A stretch of 64,000 bases of DNA from Marinifilum sp. D737 (GCF_026672275.1 NZ_JANQCD010000004.1:62001-126000); one strand, 5' to 3'. Numbered from the stretch's first letter, positions 1 to 9,019 are shown. Notes: a model not told the origin generated them from the sequence alone. Numbers and translations: made by a program.

Positions 1-546
1 AAATTTATAACCTATGTTTATCCGGTTAGCACCGAAGAAGAAATCAAAGAACACATTGCCAAACTAAAAAAAGAGTATTACGATGCTCGTCATCACTGCT
101 ATGCATACATGCTTGGCGCAGATAAGAAAAACTTCCGTGCCAACGACGATGGAGAGCCCTCTTCAACTGCAGGAAAACCCATTTTAGGGCAAATTCTATC
201 CAATGATCTTACCAACATTCTTATCGTAGTCGTACGTTATTTTGGTGGAACGAAACTTGGAGCCAGTGGACTAATTCATGCCTACAAAACTGCAGCAGCC
301 GATGCCATTTCAAATGCTGAAATTTTAGACAAAACAGTAAATGATATTTATGACATACATTTCGATTACCTGGTAATGAATGATATCATGAAAATCATAA
401 AGGATGAGCAACCAGAACAACTTGGGCAGGATTTTAACTTAACTTGCAAAATTACTCTAAGCATTCGCCAAAGTGAAGTGGAAAGATTAATTCAAAAATT
501 TGAAAAAATTACCAGCGTAAAAGCAGAATATATTCGTACTACCTAG
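1..546 (+). CDS. YigZ/IMPACT family protein (5' end cut off)
   Basis: The reading frame is open from base 1, so the start lies outside the window; 181 codons plus stop are present. The visible N-terminal part contains the DARHHCYAY and DDGEPSSTAG motifs, followed by VVRYFGGTKLG, which are the hallmarks of the UPF0029/Impact N-terminal fold. The C-terminal part matches the small alpha/beta domain (DUF1949) usual in YigZ. The family is about 200 residues long, so only some 20 residues are missing. The cellular role of YigZ is not settled; a link to translation or RNA binding is suggested for IMPACT relatives. Family assignment is firm, function is not. Confidence 0.9.
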   Translation, partial: KFITYVYPVSTEEEIKEHIAKLKKEYYDARHHCYAYMLGADKKNFRANDDGEPSSTAGKPILGQILSNDLTNILIVVVRYFGGTKLGASGLIHAYKTAAADAISNAEILDKTVNDIYDIHFDYLVMNDIMKIIKDEQPEQLGQDFNLTCKITLSIRQSEVERLIQKFEKITSVKAEYIRTT

Positions 547-633
547 CTTATTATCTCTCAATCCAATAGACTATTTTTAATAATCAATATAATGCCAAGA
601 TTAAAAATTTGTTAATAATTAATCAAGTTTTCA

Positions 634-666
634 TTTGATTTCTCGAATAAATTATACCTATATTTG
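634..666 (+). promoter_or_regulatory. Bacteroidetes-type promoter of pyrBI
   Basis: A TTTG box at 634-637 and a perfect TAnnTTTG element (TATATTTG, 659-666) are separated by 21 bases, the standard spacing for the main sigma factor of Bacteroidetes. Transcription should start near 671-673, about 265 bases before pyrB, giving a long leader RNA. Confidence 0.7.
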
Positions 667-675
667 TAATCTAGA

Positions 676-933
676 ATGGAGTACATAATTATTCAATCTA
701 GAGCCGCATTTATATCTGAAAGAAGTAAGTTTCATTACTTCTTCACTCACATTTTCCATTATTTATTTCGATGTAAACGCAATAACAAGGCGTATTTTCT
801 TGATTGTTATTTGGGTAATCCCCTTCAAAAATATTTTTCAAAAAAACCAACATTACCATTAATTTCGGTAATTGTTGGTTTTTTTTTGTGCAGAATAATA
901 AACAAGCATTTTATATACACTTTTAATTTTTAA
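676..933 (+). CDS. Putative pyrL-like leader peptide ORF of the pyrBI attenuator
   Basis: An 85-codon ORF fills the whole pyrB leader and stops 3 bases before the pyrB ATG. It resembles no protein family I know and is very rich in Phe, Tyr and Ile because the RNA is U-rich. It runs through a perfect 9-bp hairpin (720-743), a pyrimidine-rich tract (744-771) and the terminator at 847-887. That is the order found in the enterobacterial pyrBI leader, where a ribosome following a UTP-starved polymerase breaks the terminator. The only ATG lies 3-5 bases after the predicted transcription start, so translation would be nearly leaderless; this is the weak point. It could also be a chance ORF. Confidence 0.4.
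   Translation: MEYIIIQSRAAFISERSKFHYFFTHIFHYLFRCKRNNKAYFLDCYLGNPLQKYFSKKPTLPLISVIVGFFLCRIINKHFIYTFNF
720..743 (+). promoter_or_regulatory. Leader hairpin (possible polymerase pause site) upstream of pyrB
   Basis: AAGAAGTAA (720-728) and TTACTTCTT (735-743) form a perfect 9-bp stem with a 6-base loop. No T-run follows, so it is not a terminator; a U-rich tract follows instead, as expected for a pause hairpin. The pause role is inferred by analogy with E. coli pyrBI. Confidence 0.45.
847..887 (+). terminator. Attenuator terminator in the pyrBI leader
   Basis: CCAACATTACC (847-857) pairs with GGTAATTGTTGG (867-878), with one bulged base, and nine T follow. It lies between the pyr promoter and pyrB with no gene before it, so it acts as a premature terminator. 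A second GGTAAT at 814-819 could pair with ATTACC (852-857) instead, which offers a competing antiterminator. Confidence 0.75.
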
Positions 934-936
934 TCA

Positions 937-1842
937 ATGGATAACAAAAGTTTAGTATCGATCGACGACTACACAAAAGAAGAAATTCTGGAAGTATTAG
1001 CCAGAGCTGCCGAATTCGAAAAAAATCCAAACTGCAACCTATTGGAAGGTAAAGTTGTTGCTTCGCTTTTTTTCGAGCCATCTACTCGTACTCGACTAAG
1101 TTTCGAAACTGCTATTAGCAGAATGGGTGGTAAGATTGTAGGATTTACCGATTCCTCTTCGTCAAGTGTTACCAAAGGTGAAACTTTGAAAGATACCACC
1201 AAAATGGTAAGTAATTATTGCGACTTGGTGGTTATGCGCCATCCAATTGAAGGGTCAGCTCGCTATGCTTCCGAAGTATCCGATGTTCCGGTAATCAATG
1301 CAGGTGATGGAGCAAATCAGCATCCTACACAAACCATGCTTGACCTTTACTCAATTTACAAAACACAAGGAACTCTGGAAAACCTTAACATCTTTATGGT
1401 AGGAGATTTAAAATACGGACGTACCGTTCACTCCTTGTTAATGGCGATGTCGCATTTTAACCCAACCTTCCACTTTATTGCTCCAAAAGAATTGGAAATT
1501 CCTTTGGCGTACAAGATTTTCATGAACAAGAACAACATTAAATATCATGAACACACCGAGTTCAACGACATCATTAATGATGCTGATATCTTGTACATGA
1601 CTCGTGTTCAGCGTGAGCGCTTTGCCGATCCGTTGGAGTATGAGAAAGTGAAGAATGTGTACATCCTAAAGAATGATATGCTTGAGAATACCAGAGATAA
1701 CCTGAAAATTCTTCATCCACTTCCAAGAGTAAACGAAATTGCTGTTGATGTAGATGAAAATCCTAAAGCATACTATTTCCAACAAGCTCTTAATGGTGTC
1801 TATGCACGACAGGCAATTATTGCAAAGGCTCTTGATTTATAA
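937..1842 (+). CDS. pyrB: Aspartate carbamoyltransferase, catalytic subunit
   Basis: PyrB catalyses the committed step of pyrimidine synthesis, carbamoyl phosphate plus aspartate to N-carbamoyl-aspartate, in the cytosol. The 301 residues carry the carbamoyl-phosphate loop FEPSTRTR (46-53), HPTQT (129-133), the [10 protein letters not shown] segment (about 157-166) and the aspartate-site HPLPR (260-264). Length and motifs are those of a full catalytic chain. pyrI follows after 33 bases, so the two are co-transcribed and should form the allosteric c6r6 holoenzyme. Expression is probably set by the attenuator in the leader. Confidence 0.97.
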   Translation: MDNKSLVSIDDYTKEEILEVLARAAEFEKNPNCNLLEGKVVASLFFEPSTRTRLSFETAISRMGGKIVGFTDSSSSSVTKGETLKDTTKMVSNYCDLVVMRHPIEGSARYASEVSDVPVINAGDGANQHPTQTMLDLYSIYKTQGTLENLNIFMVGDLKYGRTVHSLLMAMSHFNPTFHFIAPKELEIPLAYKIFMNKNNIKYHEHTEFNDIINDADILYMTRVQRERFADPLEYEKVKNVYILKNDMLENTRDNLKILHPLPRVNEIAVDVDENPKAYYFQQALNGVYARQAIIAKALDL

Positions 1843-1875
1843 TCACATTTTTCACGCTAAAAAGAACATCAAAAT

Positions 1876-2334
1876 ATGAACGCAAAAAAAGAATTACAAG
1901 TAAGTGCGATCGAAAATGGAACTGTAATTGACCACATTCCAGCAGAATATCTTTTTCAGGTAATTAATATACTTGGACTAGACAATTGTGATAATTCTGT
2001 AACCTTCGGGAACAATCTTGAAAGTAAAATATTGGGTAAAAAAGCCATCATCAAAATTGCTGATAAATTCTTCGAAGATGACGAAATCAATAAAATTTCA
2101 TTGATTGCTCCTCATGCAAAACTAAACATCATCAAGAACTACCAGGTAGTTGAAAAGAAAATTGTTGAGTCGCCTGACAAAGTGATTGGTATTGCAAAAT
2201 GCATGAATCCAAAATGTATTACAAATGTAGAGGATGTCACAACCAGATTTAAGGTAATTGAAAAAACTCCTATTACTTTAAAGTGTCACTATTGTGAAAA
2301 AATTACTGATCACAAGCATATTGAAATCATTTAA
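1876..2334 (+). CDS. pyrI: Aspartate carbamoyltransferase, regulatory subunit
   Basis: PyrI binds nucleotide effectors in its N-terminal domain and joins catalytic trimers through a C-terminal zinc domain. The 152 residues match the family length. The four zinc cysteines are all present at 109, 114, 137 and 140 (CMNPKC and CHYC). The N-terminal part has the expected VIDHIPA segment. It lies 33 bases downstream of pyrB and is followed by an intrinsic terminator, closing a two-gene operon. Confidence 0.96.
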   Translation: MNAKKELQVSAIENGTVIDHIPAEYLFQVINILGLDNCDNSVTFGNNLESKILGKKAIIKIADKFFEDDEINKISLIAPHAKLNIIKNYQVVEKKIVESPDKVIGIAKCMNPKCITNVEDVTTRFKVIEKTPITLKCHYCEKITDHKHIEII

Positions 2335-2360
2335 TTGCATTGTGATTTTCTTGTTAGTTA

Positions 2361-2385
2361 AAAAAGCCCCTAGTGGGCTTTTTTT
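2361..2385 (+). terminator. Intrinsic terminator of pyrBI
   Basis: AAAAAGCCC and GGGCTTTTT form an A/T-flanked stem just 27 bases after the pyrI stop, followed by a T-run. It closes the pyrBI operon. Confidence 0.85.
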
Positions 2386-2392
2386 ATTTTTC

Positions 2393-2400
2393 TACCTTTG
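2393..2400 (+). promoter_or_regulatory. -7 promoter element (TACCTTTG) of the 2429 gene
   Basis: A perfect TAnnTTTG element lies 28 bases before the ATG at 2429 and just after the pyrBI terminator. No clear -33 TTTG box is visible. Confidence 0.5.
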
Positions 2401-2428
2401 CAGCAAATTATAATATCGATCATTAACT

Positions 2429-3088
2429 ATGATACAAAATATAGAAGAGTTTAGAGAGTTGATTTCTGCTGCAATAGAGAATGGACAAAATGGAAAAATT
2501 AAGGCTTGTAAATCAGCTTTGCGCAATATTTATTCCTCCATTAAGAATAATCCTTTTCTGCTATGGGAAGACTCTTATGTATCTCAATTGGGTAAAGCAA
2601 TTATCATGATGATTCATTGGGATATGATTGATGATGAAGACGAAAATATTGGATTGGCTCACCTTGCATATTTATATATTAGCAAGGCAATTGAAAAAGA
2701 AGAAAACATACAGCCAGAAAGTGATAAATGCGAACTTTTTCGTTTAAGAAAGGACCGAATTATCATCATGAAAAGCTTCGATGATTTCTTCGTAGAGAGT
2801 TTACAAAACTTCTATTTCGCAGATAATAAAGCCACCGATCTGGATACCTACAACGAGCAAAGAAAAGCTGTTCTAAGCCGTTTGCCTTTTATGCAATTTT
2901 CAGATATCTACCTAATTGAACAAGATTATCCAAACCTACGTGATGATGAGTTTCTTTTGGAGTTGGCAAATATGATTGAACACGATCAGGAATTTACCAA
3001 TGAAAACTTAAATGAAGCCTTTCTACTTCATAAAATACTGTATAAATTCACCTATGAGGAATTGAAAAAAGGAGAATTCGTTTATTAA
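2429..3088 (+). CDS. Hypothetical protein, 219 aa, mostly helical
   Basis: I do not recognise a family. The protein has no signal peptide and no membrane segment, so it should be cytosolic. It is rich in Glu, Asp and Lys, with long predicted helices throughout. It has its own -7 element (2393-2400) and a terminator (3111-3137), so it is a single-gene unit between pyrBI and a flavoprotein gene. Coding status is supported by the long open frame and the flanking signals. Confidence 0.8.
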   Translation: MIQNIEEFRELISAAIENGQNGKIKACKSALRNIYSSIKNNPFLLWEDSYVSQLGKAIIMMIHWDMIDDEDENIGLAHLAYLYISKAIEKEENIQPESDKCELFRLRKDRIIIMKSFDDFFVESLQNFYFADNKATDLDTYNEQRKAVLSRLPFMQFSDIYLIEQDYPNLRDDEFLLELANMIEHDQEFTNENLNEAFLLHKILYKFTYEELKKGEFVY

Positions 3089-3110
3089 TAAAGCTGATGT
3101 ACTAGAATAC

Positions 3111-3137
3111 AGAGACGTAAATTCATACGTCTCTTTT
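3111..3137 (+). terminator. Intrinsic terminator
   Basis: AGAGACGTA (3111-3119) and TACGTCTCT (3126-3134) form a perfect 9-bp stem followed by T residues, 22 bases after the stop of the 219-aa gene. Confidence 0.85.
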
Positions 3138-3333
3138 TGTATACAGCAAGTTCATTTCATAAAAAAAGACTTTTTTATCTGCAAAACATATCATTAGTTA
3201 CTGAAGTTGAATTTTTCTTTCTATCTTAATGCTTTAAATGCATAGGTGTATATAAAATCGCTGAGTTTTTCCTATGTGAGGTTGGATTGCAAACAAAATA
3301 TTATCAGCAAAAAACAATAAACAACAGCATTTT

Positions 3334-4854
3334 ATGAGTATAGAAAAATACGACCTTGTTGTATTGGGAAGTGGTCCTGCAGGCTTCTCGGCAGCAATGC
3401 GTGCAATTGATTTTGGCAAATCTGTTTGTCTTATCGAGGCACAACATCTTGGTGGAGCTGGAATTATGAACGGAGCTCTTACCTCAAAAGCAATGTGGGA
3501 ACTATCCAGAGACTATTCCATTGCCTCATCAGTAATGAGGGGGTACCGAGCATCTGGTTTGAATGTTGATTACAAGCAGGTACAAAAAACCATTATGCAA
3601 GCAGCTAAACAAAAGCAATTGCAAATGCTTTCTCAGATTGAAACCTATGCAGAACCAACTGAAAAGTTTGGAAATATCACTTTAAAGTATGGTTGGGGAA
3701 AATTTATCGATTCGCATACAGTAGAGGTTAAATCTGCAAAAAATACAGAGCTTGTTCATGGTGATAACTTTATTATTGCAACGGGATCGAGACCACGCCC
3801 AATGCCTGATGTTGAAATTGATCAGGAAAGAATTATTGATTCGGAAGGAATTATGAATCTAAAAGAATTTCCTGAAAGGATGATTATTTTAGGTTCGGGG
3901 ATTATTGGTTGTGAATTCGCTACCATTTTCTCCAATTACAATCAAACAGAAGTACACCTACTCGACCGACAGCACAAGGTAATTCCATACGAAGATGATG
4001 ATTTAAGTAGCTTTGTGTCGAGAAATCTTGAGAATAATGGTGTAATTATCCACCATACAGCTAACTTAAGATGCATTAGAAAACGACCAGATTTTCTGGA
4101 AGTAGTGCTTGATTACCAGGATGGCCATTCAAAAGTAATTGAAGTAGACGTTGCGTTGGTAGCCATTGGTAGAATTCCAAATCTTGACAATATCGGTCTT
4201 GAAAATGTAGGTATTGAAAGAACCGACCGAGGTTATTTGAATATCAATGAGGTTTGTGCAACCGACGACTTTAAGGCATGTAATATTTTTGCTGCAGGTG
4301 ATGTTTCAGGTCACGCACAGCTCTATTCCGTAGGTGAACTACAGGGAAGATATATTGTGGAAGCATTGTATGGAAATCTGGATTATCCGTTAGACTATTC
4401 CAACATGTCTACTTTAATGTTCTTTAAGCCCGAAGTTGCTGCAGTTGGATTAAACGAAAAAGCTTGCCAAAAAAGAGACATACCTTATAAAGTTGCTACC
4501 TACTCAAATTCACTAATAAACAGAGCTATTGCCATGAGAGCAGTTGATGGTTTTATTAAAATTATTGTTAGTGATGACGGTAATGATCGAATTCTAGGAA
4601 TGAGAGCAGCTGGTCCACAGGCCTCTACATTAATTACTTCCATAGCCTACCAAATCACTCAAAAAGGAACCTTAAAAGACATCCGACAAAATGTTCATCC
4701 ACACCCAAGTATTAGTGAAGGAGTACAGGAATGTTTAAGGGTTTTCGAGGAAAAATCGATATACAAACCCAAAGCGTTTCCAGATTTGATAAAATTGAAA
4801 AGCTGGAAACCTGAGAAGGTAAAAGAAGCAAAAAACAACACCCCAAATAGCTGA
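3334..4854 (+). CDS. FAD/NAD(P)-dependent oxidoreductase of the disulfide-reductase family, lacking the redox disulfide
   Basis: The 506-residue protein has the layout of dihydrolipoyl dehydrogenase and soluble transhydrogenase: FAD-binding GSGPAG (12-17), an NAD-binding GSGIIGCEF in the middle, the FAD motif FAAGDVSG, and a dimerisation domain with HPHPSISE near the C-terminus (455-462). Where active members have GGTCxxxxC, this one has GGAGIMNGALTSK (40-52), so both redox cysteines are replaced by Gly and Ala. It cannot run disulfide chemistry. A transhydrogenase-like or other flavin role is possible, since soluble transhydrogenases also lack the pair. It is a single-gene unit. Confidence 0.88.
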   Translation: MSIEKYDLVVLGSGPAGFSAAMRAIDFGKSVCLIEAQHLGGAGIMNGALTSKAMWELSRDYSIASSVMRGYRASGLNVDYKQVQKTIMQAAKQKQLQMLSQIETYAEPTEKFGNITLKYGWGKFIDSHTVEVKSAKNTELVHGDNFIIATGSRPRPMPDVEIDQERIIDSEGIMNLKEFPERMIILGSGIIGCEFATIFSNYNQTEVHLLDRQHKVIPYEDDDLSSFVSRNLENNGVIIHHTANLRCIRKRPDFLEVVLDYQDGHSKVIEVDVALVAIGRIPNLDNIGLENVGIERTDRGYLNINEVCATDDFKACNIFAAGDVSGHAQLYSVGELQGRYIVEALYGNLDYPLDYSNMSTLMFFKPEVAAVGLNEKACQKRDIPYKVATYSNSLINRAIAMRAVDGFIKIIVSDDGNDRILGMRAAGPQASTLITSIAYQITQKGTLKDIRQNVHPHPSISEGVQECLRVFEEKSIYKPKAFPDLIKLKSWKPEKVKEAKNNTPNS

Positions 4855-4870
4855 TTGTATTTGGGGTGTT
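4837..4870. terminator. Hairpin between convergent genes, likely bidirectional terminator
   Basis: AACACCCCAAATA (4837-4849) pairs perfectly over 13 bases with TATTTGGGGTGTT (4858-4870). The stop codon of the upstream gene (4852-4854) is in the loop. It separates the flavoprotein gene from the convergent LruC gene. Confidence 0.75.
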
Positions 4871-4892
4871 TGCATTTATAATCTAATGATCA

Positions 4893-6959
4893 TTATTCAA
4901 TTTTATCCGTATTTCTGTATCCTGCATTATCCTTATACCAATCAGGATATAATTCTCCACCACTCTCGGCCCATTTGGCAAAATGATTATAGCCTTCGAT
5001 AATCTCTACCTTCTCTTTTGTGTATTTAAATTCGTGAGCAATTGCAATGGCCCAAGGCAATCCTTTGGGTGATCTATAATCTCCATCTGAATCCAGGTTG
5101 GTTACACTTTGACTGGAATAGGGCTCTCCCAATGAAGTTCTACTATGATTTGACAAATGAATTTCTTTTGTTCTATTTCCATTCACAATCAGGAAAGGGT
5201 TAAAAGGACTTGTTCCAATTTCATCCAAATCCAAAGGTTCTGTGAATCGTATATTAATCGTTAGCTCATTATAATCTGGATCAGGTTCACTGGTTTCATT
5301 TCTATAATTCTGCGACTGATCAAATGCAATAACTACAGCTTTTTCCTGGTTTGCCTCCAAGCCATTGGCTTGTACATCTATGTAATCTGATCTGATATCA
5401 GTACCGGTAACACTTTCAATCTGTTTAGGCAATAAATTGTCGAACTGAATACCAAAGCCATTATTGAATGAAGCTCCCTTAACATGTTTCACCCAAAACT
5501 TAGCCTCCATTCGAACTGCTTTGTTATCCAGATTAATCATCATGGTATACCTGTAATTTACCACCAAATCATTAAAATCATAATCTCCTTTATATGGCCA
5601 CAAATCTTCAAAAGCAAGACTTCCCCATCCATATTTTGTTGGCGTAACCGTTTTTAGACACACCTCAGGGTCATTGGGAAACTCATCGATGTCATCAGGA
5701 CAACCATCATTGTCAGAATCTCCAACATTCTCGTATTCCAAAGGTGTTTTTGTAAGGTCATTAATTGCCAATTCATTATCCGGATCACGGGTATCATACC
5801 CTCCTGTTTGCGTATCCATTACATACAAACTTGAAGGTGTAAAATTATCAGCAACCCAAATATCCGGAGTTTGTTTCGTATCGATACATAAAGAAGTTGG
5901 TGTAAAAGGCAAGTTATCCGCACTTTTTCGAACTGCATTCACTTCGTTCGAGCCCTCGTTAAAAGTTAAAGCATATAAACCACCAAAGGTCGACATGTAC
6001 CAGTTTCCATCTTTTCCTTTTGCAATATCTCCTCCTCCTGTATTGTTCAATCCATCATCAATATTAAATGTTTCCAATACACTTCCATCAGTAGGATTTA
6101 ATTTATAAATGTAGTCTTTATTAGAAAAGTACAAAAAGCCTTCGTCATTGGCATATTCCAAACGAGGACCACCAAAACCCAAATTGCTATTGATAATGGT
6201 TGGTTCCGACACTGCATAATCATTCTCAACATCTACATCATAACGATACAACTTGTAAGGTTTACCACGTCCTATGGTATAAAACTGATGATTGTGAAAA
6301 TCCATAGCTACAGTCCACGTACCTTCAGCCAAATCACGCTTACGAACTGTCGTCATGTCTTCTGGATTCACCGTAAAAAGCTGTCCACTACCATTTACAC
6401 ACCAAAGAATATCACTTGCCAACCCAGCATTTTTTGTTGTGATTTTTGGTCTGGACTTGGTTTTCAAATTACTTCCATTAAAGGTCAAACTTAAAGGACG
6501 TTCTTCGGTAATATCATTTGTATAGGTACTGGCAAATGCACCTTTGTAATATTTCTTTAGGAGTAATTTCTTTACATTGGTTGGAACGGATAAAGAGACA
6601 TTTGCTTTTCCACCTGCTACACGAACCACGCCCAATTCAATGGTATTATAATGATCGGCTACAGGCACTTCATTGCTAACGGTATTCCCCTCATCATCGG
6701 CATACTCAATCTCCTGCCAACCAATTACATCCTCATATGAGTAGATGTAATAATAGGCTCCATCATCTGAATCGTTTATCTCCAGCTTTAGCTCTCCGGT
6801 AGTTTTAAAATCAAATTGATCGGGAATATTCAATTGCCCTAATAAGGTATTATCTGATACAGGATCTACCGGGGGCTTATCTGGTTCCTGTGAAGGTGTG
6901 CAGGAAAACAATCCTAAAAACATTACGAACAATAAAATGCTCCAAGTAAATTTCTTCAT
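4893..6959 (-). CDS. LruC domain-containing lipoprotein
   Basis: The start is placed at 6959 because the residues from there form a lipoprotein signal peptide with lipobox LFSC; a longer ORF begins at 7019 but its extra 20 residues would spoil the signal. The protein has 688 residues. A middle part (about 170-390) looks like a beta-propeller (phrases such as SDILWCVNGSGQL and ANDEGFLYFSNKDYIYKL). Next is a Ca-binding DSDNDGCPDDIDEFPND segment, and then the LruC (DUF4842) domain with EDLWPYKGDYDFNDLVVN. It should be anchored at the cell surface or outer membrane. Its precise role is unknown. Confidence 0.88.
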   Translation of the reverse strand: MKKFTWSILLFVMFLGLFSCTPSQEPDKPPVDPVSDNTLLGQLNIPDQFDFKTTGELKLEINDSDDGAYYYIYSYEDVIGWQEIEYADDEGNTVSNEVPVADHYNTIELGVVRVAGGKANVSLSVPTNVKKLLLKKYYKGAFASTYTNDITEERPLSLTFNGSNLKTKSRPKITTKNAGLASDILWCVNGSGQLFTVNPEDMTTVRKRDLAEGTWTVAMDFHNHQFYTIGRGKPYKLYRYDVDVENDYAVSEPTIINSNLGFGGPRLEYANDEGFLYFSNKDYIYKLNPTDGSVLETFNIDDGLNNTGGGDIAKGKDGNWYMSTFGGLYALTFNEGSNEVNAVRKSADNLPFTPTSLCIDTKQTPDIWVADNFTPSSLYVMDTQTGGYDTRDPDNELAINDLTKTPLEYENVGDSDNDGCPDDIDEFPNDPEVCLKTVTPTKYGWGSLAFEDLWPYKGDYDFNDLVVNYRYTMMINLDNKAVRMEAKFWVKHVKGASFNNGFGIQFDNLLPKQIESVTGTDIRSDYIDVQANGLEANQEKAVVIAFDQSQNYRNETSEPDPDYNELTINIRFTEPLDLDEIGTSPFNPFLIVNGNRTKEIHLSNHSRTSLGEPYSSQSVTNLDSDGDYRSPKGLPWAIAIAHEFKYTKEKVEIIEGYNHFAKWAESGGELYPDWYKDNAGYRNTDKIE

Positions 6960-7133
6960 AGCAATTATTTTATAGTCAATTTTAATCCGTAAAATCATAC
7001 TTACGCAAGTAATAAACATTTGTTAGAACAAAATGTACCATTATGGAAAAATGATAGATTCCAAAATAGAGAATTGACCTTATGCACTGATTTTTGTAAC
7101 TTATAATTGGTCAATAATCAATAAAACAATCAG

Positions 7134-7451
7134 ATGAACTACGTGGAATTTATAAAACTAATTACCAATGGGGAATGGCGCAATGTGGAATCGCAAGAGG
7201 TATGCTCATTCTTTTGGACTGAACCAGATCAATCCATAAATATTAAATTCATATCAGGTGAAAAAGCTGGCAAAACCGACTCTCATAAATTCGTAAAGTT
7301 ATACTTGAGCAAAGAACAGCAAGAAGACTGTCATGCCTTGCAATTTCAGAGCAATTTATTCACCAGTAAATTCAGTTTAGAATCGAAAGACAGCCACCTG
7401 TTTGTATCCTCAAAAGTTTTTGGTGATATGGAATTGGAAAGGCATAGCTAG
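7134..7451 (+). CDS. Hypothetical protein, 105 aa
   Basis: A short cytosolic protein without signal peptide or membrane segment and with no family I recognise. It sits between two minus-strand genes, convergent with the metallo-beta-lactamase-fold gene only 13 bases away. The predicted mixed alpha/beta composition and normal codon use support a real gene, but nothing points to function. Confidence 0.6.
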   Translation: MNYVEFIKLITNGEWRNVESQEVCSFFWTEPDQSINIKFISGEKAGKTDSHKFVKLYLSKEQQEDCHALQFQSNLFTSKFSLESKDSHLFVSSKVFGDMELERHS

Positions 7452-7464
7452 CTCTTCAGATAAG

Positions 7465-8310
7465 CTAAAATTCGAGTACAATTGAATCCATCTTATTTTG
7501 GAAAATTGTAACATGATCAAGCTCCTTAAAATGCTTTGTGAATGCAGATTTATTTTTCGGATTAATGTGCATCAGAACCATTTGTTTGGGAGCTATATAC
7601 TTGTTCAGAATATCAATACTTGCTTTTCCATAAGCAAAAAACAAACGTTCCACTAAAGCGATATCGATATTTTCATCTTGTAAGTTAAAAGTTGAATATT
7701 CCTTTTCGTTTAAAGGATTGGTATCCCCACAATGAAAGACTTTTACGCCATCTATATCCAATACAAATCCTAAATTCTCGATATTTCGATGACGATTTAT
7801 TTTTCCTCCATTAATCGTATCCTCCTCCATATAATGACTGTGCTCCAATCGGCAAATACGTATCGGAATATCATTGACTGTAAGTTTCTCATCGCAATAT
7901 TCGCCAGGAGTGCAAAGAGTTACTCGATTTGAAAATTCCTTGTAATTCTTATTCTTTGCCAATATCTCTCCTACTTGTTCGGGGCAAAGCAAATAAGCCT
8001 TTTTGTTATGCAACATATGGCTTACTACCACATCCACATTAAAATGATCGCGATGCTTATGACTTACAGCAATTAAATCAATATTATTGAATGGTGCTTT
8101 GGCATGCTTTAATGCATGTAAGGTACTATCGTTGGGAGAATCGCACCAATTACCATCAATATGATTGAACAGGGCATCAAACATGATTTTTTTATCACCA
8201 GTTTGCAATAAAAAACCTTCATTGGAAACATAGGTAAGTTTGCATTGCTTTTGAGCCTGCGAATTGGTAAACAAAGTACATAAAACCAGAAATAGAATTA
8301 GCCTTTTCAT
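7465..8310 (-). CDS. Secreted MBL-fold metallo-hydrolase
   Basis: The 281-residue protein starts with a signal peptide (MKRLILFLVL through NSQAQ). The metallo-beta-lactamase motif SHKHRDH (83-89) gives the HxHxDH metal site; later ligand candidates are LEHSHY (about 157), HCGDTN (about 193) and LMHINP (about 252). It belongs to the UlaG-like group of the fold rather than to true beta-lactamases. A periplasmic hydrolase is likely, substrate unknown. Confidence 0.88.
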   Translation of the reverse strand: MKRLILFLVLCTLFTNSQAQKQCKLTYVSNEGFLLQTGDKKIMFDALFNHIDGNWCDSPNDSTLHALKHAKAPFNNIDLIAVSHKHRDHFNVDVVVSHMLHNKKAYLLCPEQVGEILAKNKNYKEFSNRVTLCTPGEYCDEKLTVNDIPIRICRLEHSHYMEEDTINGGKINRHRNIENLGFVLDIDGVKVFHCGDTNPLNEKEYSTFNLQDENIDIALVERLFFAYGKASIDILNKYIAPKQMVLMHINPKNKSAFTKHFKELDHVTIFQNKMDSIVLEF

Positions 8311-8349
8311 ACGGATGTATTTTTGAATGTTTATTGTTCTCCTAGAATA

Positions 8350-8395
8350 TAACTTTAATCATCTTACTACACATGCTTTTAGACGATTAAAGTTA
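8350..8395. repeat. Inverted repeat, 11-bp arms
   Basis: TAACTTTAATC (8350-8360) and GATTAAAGTTA (8385-8395) are perfect inverted arms 24 bases apart. They lie between two minus-strand genes, upstream of the MBL-fold gene. No T-run follows on either strand, so this may be a regulatory structure rather than a terminator. Confidence 0.4.
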
Positions 8396-8420
8396 CATAC
8401 TCGTTACAGTTGATTTCTAC

Positions 8421-8933
8421 TTATTGTGGTGAATATTCGAATACTATGGCATTAGCATCATCCAACAGATTCTGTTCATCCCTATTCAATTCCAACTCCC
8501 TGATTAATTTCTCCTTTGTAGGGAAATAGGTAGCAAATAAGCACATTAGTAATACAGCAAACCCAATAAACAGAAAATTGGCAAATAGTAAATTGGCAAT
8601 AATTGCAAAGAATGCTGCACCTTCAATCATTGCAAGCTTTATAATCTGAGTCGATCGATAAACACCTAACTTCGAGTTTAAATCCTTCTCTTTTCTGCTC
8701 GCCTCCAATCTTTTAGGTACAATTATCTGACTTGCTATAAAACATCCAATAAAAAAGATGGGCACGAGAATGAAAAATATATCTTCCAATTCAGCATCGG
8801 GAGCAGTTGCTCCATTCATTTGAGTTATGAAAATGGTTATGCCTGCAAAAGTAATTTGCCCAAACAATAATGCTCCATGTATGATATTTAGTCCACGCAG
8901 GTATTGTTTAAAGTTTTGTTTGATAACACTCAT
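8421..8933 (-). CDS. Hypothetical integral membrane protein, 170 aa
   Basis: Four hydrophobic segments are visible (about residues 17-38, 51-70, 100-115 and 117-135), with a charged loop between the second and third and a charged C-terminal tail. I do not recognise a characterised family. It is located in the inner membrane by prediction. It is not clearly co-transcribed with its neighbours. Confidence 0.75.
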   Translation of the reverse strand: MSVIKQNFKQYLRGLNIIHGALLFGQITFAGITIFITQMNGATAPDAELEDIFFILVPIFFIGCFIASQIIVPKRLEASRKEKDLNSKLGVYRSTQIIKLAMIEGAAFFAIIANLLFANFLFIGFAVLLMCLFATYFPTKEKLIRELELNRDEQNLLDDANAIVFEYSPQ

Positions 8934-8990
8934 TGATTTTTTGTTTAGGTTTAATAAAGTCTGAATTTAACTGTATCAAATCAATTAACA

Positions 8991-9019
8991 AAATAAAAGC
9001 TCAACCAAAAGGTTGAGCT
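8991..9019 (-). terminator. Intrinsic terminator of the FKBP gene
   Basis: AGCTCAACC (8998-9006) and GGTTGAGCT (9011-9019) form a perfect 9-bp stem with a 4-base loop. Read on the minus strand it is followed by TTTTATTTT, 24 bases after the FKBP stop codon. Confidence 0.85.

Noticed and set aside
5674-6108. 144-aa ORF antisense to the LruC gene
   Set aside because: Shadow of the strongly supported LruC gene, with no promoter or family match.
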